Below, piece by piece: positions 19,521-24,988 of a DNA stretch of 24,988 nt. The notes beneath the pieces are model-generated. The model was not told the origin of the DNA, did not search any database, and worked only from the letters and a program-made list of their open reading frames with translations. Each line of letters begins with the position of its first letter. Position 1 is the first letter of the stretch. Source of the stretch: Cudoniella acicularis (taxonomy: Eukaryota > Ascomycota > Leotiomycetes > Helotiales > Helotiaceae); contig JAAMPI010000824.1 of assembly GCA_013054445.1 (NCBI GenBank), forward strand, positions 1-24,988, in the 5' to 3' direction. The translations under genes were made by a program, and so were the position numbers.

Positions 19521-20818
19521 CTACGCGAAAGCCTCCGTCTGCTTACCACACCATTCCACGAATTTAGCCGCAACCCCTATTTCATCAACCTCTACTGCTG
19601 CGGGAAGGCTGCCAAGCCTTCCCCAGGGATAGACATAAGCCCCACTCTTATTAGGTGTCAACTTAGGGGCAAGTGCTGTCCAGAGCTCTGTGTACGCTCC
19701 ATGAATAGGCGAATACAGTAAGCATTTGTCCTGTAACCACAACAATTATCAGCACGCATCGCAATAACAGTTACACGTTAGCCTGAGGCCTGGCGCCACT
19801 TTTGTTGTACACCAACCCACCCACCCCTAAAAGGGCAGCCTTGTGGGAAGCGGGTGTGCGATAAAGGGGGGGCGGCGGGCCTCAGGCTTGGCCGAGTAGA
19901 GGAAAACCACACCGCTCACCGTGATCCAATGGCCCACACCAGTCCAGTGCCGCCGCAATTCCGTACGCAGATTGCCCGGATTGAAAGCGGCATGCACGAC
20001 GCCCGTCTCTGGTGTCGTCTTGGCACACTCTCGCGCCAGGAAGACGTTGCCGACTTTCGTCTGACTGTAGTTGGAGCTCACGCCTTGATCCGTGGGACGA
20101 CCATTATCGTCAACGATGATCCCCTGTGGTTGCGGCGAGTCGACATGCACAGCGATGGAAGCAGCCCACGCGACACGCACGCTGGCTGTCGGAGAGGAGG
20201 AAGCGGTCTTCATGAGGAGAGGTAGGAGGAGTTGGTAGAGCAGGTAGGGGCCCAGATAGTTGGTGCCAACCTGCAGCTCGTTTCCTTGTGCGTCGGTGCT
20301 GCCCTTGGGAGGATACATGACCTGCGAGCTCACGGGTGGATTAGATAGGCGAACTGTGCGTGTGTGGGAAACGTGTGGGGAGCACGAGAATCAGAGGCGA
20401 GACGTACACCGGCATTGTTTACGAGGACATCGAGGCGTTGCTGTTGGGCAGTGAAGGAGTGAACCGCGGGTTTGACGGTGGAGAGGTCGGATAGGTCAAG
20501 ATACAGAAAGTCGAGGTGGCCGTTGCTGTTGGACGATGCTTCTTTGATACTCGATATGGCCTTCTGGGCTTTGGATGCGGAGCGGCCCGCGATCCAAACA
20601 GTTGCATTGTGGGCATAGAGAATTTTGCATAGTTCGAAACCCACGCCGGCATAGCCACCCGTCACGAGGAAGACCTACAGCAGACAAGCGCACGCGTCAG
20701 ACAAATAGAATGGTTAAGGGAGAGTGATGCCACTTACTCGTCCTTTTTGATCGGGACAGTTCTTCTCCGTGAGAGGCGCGGCCGGAATGAAGAAGAACTG
20801 GCTGAATATGTTGCCCAT
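19521..20818 (-). CDS. retinol-dehydrogenase-like short-chain dehydrogenase, 4 exons, 319 aa
   Basis: Exons on the minus strand: 20818-20738, 20674-20408, 20321-19920 and 19730-19521. The introns are 63, 86 and 189 bp, all GT-AG and all between codons, giving 319 codons plus TAG. Motifs in order: FIPAAPLTEKNCPDQKGR, VFLVTGGYAGVGFELCKILY (TG-x3-G-x-G), VWIAGRSASKAQKA, FLYLDLSDLSTVKPAV, DVLVNNAG, TNYLGPYLLYQLLLPLL, catalytic Ser in WAASIAVH, SNYSQTKVGN (Y-x-x-x-K), and NPGNLRTELRRHW. After the long intron come LLYSPIHGAYTELW and YVYPWGRLGSL. This is the classical architecture of fungal WW-domain-oxidoreductase/retinol-dehydrogenase-type SDRs, which are NAD(P)-dependent. The last intron is unusually long because of an inverted-repeat insert (19780-19888). 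It lies tail-to-tail with the P450, a common pairing in metabolic clusters. Confidence 0.93.
19780..19888. mobile_element. 109-bp inverted-repeat insert (MITE-like) inside an intron
   Basis: AGCCTGAGGCC at 19780-19790 faces GGCCTCAGGCT at 19878-19888, a perfect 11-bp terminal inverted repeat. The body is C-rich then G-rich and has no coding capacity. It lies wholly within the 189-bp last intron of the SDR gene; the other introns here are 47-95 bp. No clear target duplication is visible, so a MITE or a simple hairpin-forming insertion are both possible. Confidence 0.45.
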
Positions 20819-21242
20819 TATACAAGCGGCGGAACAGCAGTAATTAAAAAATTGTTTACTCAGTTTAAGGCGACACGAGAGAGAGTTGGTCTCTCATCAG
20901 TCGAGTCCATCTTCTCCTACTTCTACTCTTGCATCCCACCTATGCGTTCCTGGTCAAGGGTCCCAGTGTGCATGGCAGTTCGCATTGGTCATATACCGTA
21001 TATTACTATATATTCTTCCTCGGGACTAAGAACTACCACAGCGCTACTGCACCATGCATATATAGTGTTTTCAATATTATCCATTGAGGACCCCTAAGCG
21101 CCATGGCACGCACTATGCATAGGCGCTATGTCGTACAACTGTCAGTACTACTAGGCCCTTGCTTTCGTGATTTGTGTAACGCACTGGTGTCACGTAGTAT
21201 GCTATATCACGCGAGGTCGTTAGGTTTAATCGTCAATTGAAG
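20819..21242. other. upstream region of the SDR gene, no gene seen
   Basis: About 420 bp. The plus frame 20747-21097 overlaps SDR exon 1 and is a shadow. TATATA-rich segments at about 20990-21065 may belong to the SDR promoter. Transposon sequence starts at 21243. Confidence 0.5.
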
Positions 21243-21429
21243 TGTCAGGGTAAATCAGGTAGTATACTAAGAAGTAAGTTGAGCACGCAGCTCTACAAAG
21301 GAAAACTATATGGCTATATAGGTTGTGGTAGTCGTAGTTCACTAATTACCTAGTTCGCGATTCTTATCGAGAACGAGTGAACTGATGAACTGATCATGTG
21401 GCCTAGTCATATGATCTAGGGTCGTGACA
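21243..21429. repeat. solo LTR (Ty3/gypsy-type edges)
   Basis: The 187-bp segment begins TGTCA and ends TGACA. It shares a well-conserved core with the LTR at 24468-24711: GTTGAGCACG, then ACTATATGGCTATATAGGT, ending in GGTCGTGACA. No internal element sequence or matching 5-bp target duplication flanks it, so it looks like a solo or broken LTR. A copia-like element sits five bases to its right. Confidence 0.65.
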
Positions 21430-21434
21430 ATTTA

Positions 21435-21591
21435 TGTTAAAATCTTAAGGTATTCGAGTCAAAAATGAGTATATTCTATTAAGGAGAAGGTGACTCCGAT
21501 TATATAGGAAGGGCTTCTAGAGCCTATAATTATAGGCGTGGCACTAGGCCAAAGCGTACCCTAAAACGGGTCTGCGACCCGAATCGCAACA
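21435..21591 (-). repeat. 3' LTR of the copia-like element
   Basis: 157 bp, TGTT...AACA, aligned without gaps to the partner at 22712-22868. The ten differences are all transitions, and this copy carries the A/T variant at nine of them. Confidence 0.9.
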
Positions 21592-21592
21592 G

Positions 21593-21599
21593 CCCCCTT
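21593..21599 (-). other. polypurine tract
   Basis: On the minus strand AAGGGGG lies one base before the 3' LTR, the expected place and composition for the plus-strand primer of an LTR retroelement. Confidence 0.6.
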
Positions 21600-21832
21600 A
21601 CGCTAAAGGCTAAGTGCCCCCTATCCCCCTACTAGCAAGACTCTCTAGTAAACTCATCTGCTACTCGTGCCCTCTTACTAGGTAGTGGTGATAGTTTCCC
21701 TTTCGCGCCAGGCGTAGGTAAAGGCCCCGTCCTAACTGTCTCCTTTAGCTTTAACTCAGGGTATAGTACCTAGCACATATCTTGTTTATACCCAGACTTC
21801 TAGTAATGCTAGCAAACCGTAACATCCCTAGT

Positions 21833-22429
21833 CTAGTAGGCCCCCTCGCTCGATCCCTTTAAGTCTCCCTTTGCCTCTTCGTTAAGTAAAAGAGCACTTA
21901 GCTTATCTAAAGTCAGCGGATCGCTATATATGACCACCGTGACTAAAGTCCTAAACCTATTGCCTAATCCTAATAAGGTGACTAACACAACCAGTTCTTC
22001 TAGAACAGCTATACCTGCCTTACACAAGACGAGCTCGATCCCCCTAATCTTGTCTAAGTACTCGGATATACTCTTCTTAACTACTATAATAAAGAGACTC
22101 TTCTATAAGTTATACCTCGCTATATACCTAGTACTCTAGCACACTTCCTTTAGCTTCTTCTAAATCAAAATAGGGTCTCGAAGGTCTCGTACGTATCGCT
22201 CGGTATTATCGTTAAGATATAGAAAGATCGTTACTATCACGCGCTCGGCGTCTTCTTCGTAAGCCTCAAGTAGCTTCGGTTTGTCAGAGTCAGGCCTTGC
22301 TCTTCTCTTATATACTATCGACCATAGCTTCTCTCGTATCAGAACCATCTCTATTTTCGTCTTCTAAGATCCGTAGTTCTCGGGTCCCTTTAAAGGCGGG
22401 CAAATCCACCGATCCGTAACTTTACTCAT
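21833..22429 (-). pseudogene. copia-type gag remnant with four internal stops
   Basis: A single minus-strand frame from ATG 22429 to 21833 reads WICPPLKGPENYGS, then KTKIEMVLIREKLWSIVY, YEEDAERVIVTIFLYLNDN, SISEYLDKI, EELVVLVTLLGLGNRFRTLV and LDKLSALLLNEEAKGD. This matches the UBN2/gag-polypeptide family of Ty1/copia elements. TAG stops at 22364-22366, 22160-22162, 22136-22138 and 22103-22105 sit where tryptophan is expected (for example after NYGS). Each is explained by CCA-to-CTA on the opposite strand, a CpA-to-TpA RIP change. No zinc knuckle or pol region follows. Confidence 0.85.
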
Positions 22430-22441
22430 ATCTTCCGTAGT

Positions 22442-22672
22442 CTCTAGACGTAAGCATACCGTCCGCAACTCAATCAATCCTTAGCCTCTAGACGTGGCCG
22501 TACCGTCCGCAGCACAATTCTTAGCCTCTAGACGTTGGTGTATCGCCCGCAGCTCAATCCGTAGATCAGTTCGTAGCCTCTGGACGTTGGTATATCGCCC
22601 GCAGCTCAATCCGTAGATCAATTCGTAGCCTCTAGACGTGCTGTCCGCAGCTCAATCCGTAGATCAGTTCGT
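22442..22672. repeat. five imperfect tandem repeats in the element leader
   Basis: Five units of about 40-52 bp each begin CTCTAGACG (one CTCTGGACG), contain CCGCAGCTCAATCCGTAGAT in the three longest-conserved units, and end near TTCGTAGC. They lie between the primer site and gag. Confidence 0.8.
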
Positions 22673-22696
22673 AAACCTTGCGGGTGCTGTACGCTA

Positions 22697-22711
22697 GCCG
22701 GGCTCATAACC
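22697..22711 (-). other. primer-binding site resembling the initiator-tRNA anticodon region
   Basis: Immediately inside the 5' LTR the minus strand reads GGTTATGAGCCCGGC. Its complement contains GGGCTCATAACC, the anticodon stem-loop of initiator tRNA-Met (CAT anticodon). Copia-type elements that prime from a cleaved half tRNA use this internal site rather than the tRNA 3' end. Confidence 0.7.
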
Positions 22712-22868
22712 TGTTGAAATCTCAAGGTGTTCGAGTCAAAAACGAGTGTATTCTATTAAGGAGAAGGTGACTCCGATCATATAGGAAGGGCTTCCAGAGC
22801 CTATAATTATAGGCGTGGTACCAGGCCAAAGCGTACCCTGAAACGGGTCTGCGACCCGAATCGCAACA
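22712..22868 (-). repeat. 5' LTR of the copia-like element
   Basis: 157 bp, begins TGTTGAAATCTC and ends GAATCGCAACA on the plus strand. It is the less mutated of the pair and abuts the primer-binding site. Confidence 0.9.
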
Positions 22869-22873
22869 ATTTG

Positions 22874-23508
22874 CTAATATGATAAAGGCGTTATAGAGGC
22901 TCTCTAGGTTACACAGCAGCTAGGCAGAAATATCTTGGTTGAAACCCTTGCAGATCAAATCGCACAACTCAAAAGCAGTGCCGCAATCGCTGCCAACTTG
23001 CCAAGGCAGCTCGAAGGATTGCAGGAAATCGATAAAGACTGCAGGATGTGCTTGCTCCTTTGTTGGACTCACAAGGCTATCGTTTTTTATTTCCATGGGG
23101 ATCTGCAGCTGACTGCCTCGGAATCGCATCTTGCTGCAGGCTTGGTTGTCCTTCGCTGATCTGAGATTCTGTAGGTATGGGGCGAATAAGTTGTGCTTAC
23201 GACCATGGGGTCCGACGTTCAGTAATTCTGGGCATGATTTTCACCATGACACAACACGTAGGTGGGCGCTTTTGAGCAGACCAGGTTAACAGTCATTGAA
23301 TGCTACCCCTCCTCTAAGGGAATGTAAGGGGGTCTGTCCAAGGAGAGCCTGTTCGACTACTTTCTATCCACCCAAACAGTTACAGCGAGGCTGGGGGCGG
23401 TACAGTACTACAGGGCTTTCAGGGTGCACTGTCTATGATGTAACAAGGATTCTCCTTTCCGTGTAATATCGCTGCAACTGTATGGGTAGATAGAAAGTAT
23501 TGATTACA
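22874..23508. other. intergenic, no firm gene
   Basis: About 635 bp. A plus frame 22935-23159 (starting MVETLADQIAQLKSS) is helix-like but has no known motif, and the opposite strand is open too. The right half is probably the 3' flank of the P450 fragment. Confidence 0.45.
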
Positions 23509-24467
23509 TTACGCTCGCTTCTCCATCAGAACAGGCAGCGCAGGCTGGATCCAGCCGTTGTAGATCCGTTGACCCACTGCCCAGTTCTCCGTACCCTCAC
23601 CTAATTTCAGGTCAAAGCGCCATAGTAGGTGGGCGAGCGTTAGTTTGATGTTGTAAAGTGCAAATCTACACCGGGGCATGTCAACCATTGCGTTTCTGCG
23701 GCTGAGGAAACGGGGATTTATGACTTACTGCCTACCAGGACAATTCCGTGGTCCCACTGAGAATGGCTGTACAACATCCCTCTTGTCGTCTGCGTACGTG
23801 GCGTCGCCCATCCATCGATCTGGGATGAAGCTCATAGGATCGCGGAAGTTGGAAGCTGAAGTATTCGAGCAATAGTGATTAATTGTGACCACCGTCTAGG
23901 AGTAACCATCTGTTAGTGAATCTGACCCGTAATGAAAGGCTCCTTTAAGACATCTGAAATCATGCAATGATGTCAAAGGTTTGTGCTCACCCCCTGTGGA
24001 ACGTGTTCCCCGCAAATCATCGCCCCATTCCTGTCAGGTACCCAGCGAGTGAAGCCGTTGGCAAGTGGGGTATGAATGCGAAGCGTCTCTTGCACCACAG
24101 CATCCAGGTACGGCAGCTTGTACAGCACATCTTGCAACTTGATGTCCTCAATGGTGGCAAAGGCGCTCCGGATCTCTTCTTGTAGCTTCTTGTGGACATC
24201 CGGATGCGTAAGGATATGGTACACGGCCGCAGTCTCCGCCACCGACGAAGTCTCGCTGCCAGCCAGGATGACGACGGTCGCTTGCGCCTCAATCGTCTCT
24301 GTCGGGAGCTGCTCCTTGTTCGCTTGCTTCAAGAAATAATGCATGAAATCATGGCGATCTGTGTCTATGGCCATGCGTTTCCGGACGCGCTTCAATGATG
24401 CCTCGTTATAGTTCACTTGCATCTTACGCGTCGAGGTGTAACGTTCTGTTATCACGTAAGATCTCGA
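23509..24467 (-). pseudogene. cytochrome P450, C-terminal half only, cut off by an LTR
   Basis: Exons on the minus strand: about 24434-23991, 23895-23729 and 23665-23509. The introns are 95 and 63 bp, in phase, and the stop is TAA. Sequence begins in the region before the I helix (NYNEASLKRVRKRM, TDRHDFMHYFLKQ). It then shows the I helix VVILAGSETSS, DAVVQETLRIHTPL (the K-helix E-x-x-R), a PERF-type FRDPMSFIPDRWMG, the heme loop PFSVGPRNCPGR with all F-x-x-G-x-R-x-C-x-G positions, and LAHLLWRFDLKL. What remains looks functional, with no stop or frameshift. The N-terminal anchor and first ~250 residues are missing: the LTR at 24468-24711 begins about 34 bp upstream of the first clear exon. The missing exons may lie beyond the retroelement, right of the window. 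The family resembles fungal benzoate/isotrichodermin-type P450s. Confidence 0.85.
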
Positions 24468-24711
24468 TGTCACGTGAACGAGGTTTGCTTAGCCTTGGAA
24501 GCGTCAAGCAGGTTCTAGTAGAGCGTTATCCTGATCAATTGATGATATTAGAATATGAGTTGAGCACGAAGCTTTAACATAGGAAACTATATGGCTATAT
24601 AGGTAGTCTGATCATATAGAGTCCGGGAGTCTAGGAGTCAAGAAGGGTAAGCGACTCCCTAGATCTAAGACTCTATCAGGTGACCGGGTCACCTGACCCT
24701 AGGTCGTGACA
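24468..24711 (-). repeat. LTR of a Ty3/gypsy-like retroelement
   Basis: 244 bp bounded by TGTCACG and CGTGACA, a perfect 7-bp inverted end pair. It shares the GTTGAGCACG...TATGGCTATATAGGTA core with the LTR at 21243. On the minus strand the bases just outside its start are TATAGGGAGTAG, which is purine-rich and could be the polypurine tract. That would make this the 3' LTR of an element whose body lies to the right. Confidence 0.65.
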
Positions 24712-24988
24712 CTACTCCCTATAAGGTCTAGCGTAGTCCCGTGCGCTTAAGCTTATCCGGACCTTATCCACGACTCTAGACACGTTATCCTTCCTGACGA
24801 TGCCTTTTGTCACAGCGTACGCAAGCAGTGCAAATCAAGTAGTACTCTCTGTTTCTTAGAATTATCGACGAAGAAGAGAAGAAGCTAGATACAGGAAGGA
24901 CTGTCGTCTTAAGGGAGCGCAGCTCCTGGACTAGTCCCAGAACAGACTAGCTCGGAACACGTGACTCGTACCAGATCTGTCACATCAC
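24712..24988. mobile_element. probable internal sequence of the gypsy-like element (partial)
   Basis: No coding frame or motif is readable in these 277 bp. Assignment rests only on its position next to the LTR and on the purine-rich boundary. It runs off the window. Confidence 0.35.

Larger units (their letters stand above)
21435..22868 (-). mobile_element. 1.43-kb Ty1/copia-like LTR retrotransposon, non-autonomous, RIP-damaged
   Basis: Two direct 157-bp repeats (21435-21591 and 22712-22868) bound the element. Each starts TGTT and ends AACA. On the minus strand the order is 5' LTR, primer-binding site, tandem repeats, gag remnant, polypurine tract, 3' LTR. Flanking pentamers ATTTA (21430-21434) and ATTTG (22869-22873) look like a target-site duplication with one transition. 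Only a gag remnant is present; protease, integrase and reverse transcriptase are missing, so mobility would have depended on another copy. Copia affiliation rests on the gag motifs and on the half-tRNA primer site. Confidence 0.88.

Noticed and set aside
19827..19919. C-terminal extension of the SDR (VSGVVFLYSAKPEARR and onward)
   Set aside because: A GTGAGC donor at 19919 removes it and the MITE-like insert, joining exactly to the conserved LLYSPIHGAYTELW exon.
20747..21097. 116-codon plus frame upstream of the SDR
   Set aside because: Overlaps SDR exon 1 on the opposite strand and has no recognisable domain.
22935..23159. 75-codon plus frame with helical start (MVETLADQIAQLKSS)
   Set aside because: The opposite strand is equally open, no family is recognised, and it sits beside transposon sequence; not enough to call a gene.
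1..24988. CRISPR array, bacterial operons, Shine-Dalgarno sites
   Set aside because: The window is fungal: spliced genes, LTR/LINE elements and a Pol III 5S gene; no direct-repeat/spacer arrays were seen.

Overview
The window reads as accessory chromosome from a filamentous ascomycete (Pezizomycotina). The evidence is: genes split by short GT-AG introns (mostly 47-95 bp) with CTGAC/CTGAT-like branch points; a Zn2Cys6 transcription factor; a PTH11/rhodopsin-type membrane protein; CYP-type P450s; a dispersed 5S rRNA gene with an upstream TATA box; and transposons damaged by C-to-T changes at CpA, the signature of repeat-induced point mutation (RIP). No species is claimed.

Left part (1-6.2 kb) is healthy. 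A possible gene tail (1-126) is followed by an intact 8-exon NmrA-like/epimerase gene (minus, 717-2191). It is divergent from a 3-exon short-chain-dehydrogenase-like gene (plus, 2933-3739). Next comes a 4-exon, 633-residue Zn2Cys6 regulator (plus, 4135-6193). The shared NmrA/SDR promoter carries six CGGAG/CTCCG motifs, some as inverted repeats, which suggests a small regulator-controlled redox module.

Middle part (6.2-14.1 kb) is decayed. It holds a LINE (Tad-like) gag relic with an in-frame stop, abutting the 3' end of a MYND zinc-finger gene; a frameshifted unknown gene; about 2 kb of degenerate sequence; a 2-exon gene of unknown function; an SDR pseudogene broken by a 10-bp tandem duplication and lacking its N-terminal exon; and a SIR2-like (NADase/defence-type) pseudogene with four internal stops, one frameshift and a damaged NAD-binding motif.

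Right part (14.5-25 kb) contains a complete 119-nt 5S rRNA gene, an intact 7-exon rhodopsin-domain membrane protein, a 6-exon P450 with a single-base deletion, and an intact 4-exon retinol-dehydrogenase-like SDR whose last intron carries a 109-bp inverted-repeat insert. A nested transposon block follows: a solo LTR with a 1.43-kb Ty1/copia-like element beside it. That element has paired 157-bp LTRs, a half-tRNA primer site, a polypurine tract, tandem leader repeats and a RIP-damaged gag. The window ends with a second P450 whose N-terminal half is cut off by another LTR. The P450s, SDRs and regulator look like the debris and survivors of a specialised-metabolism neighbourhood, but no backbone synthase is visible.
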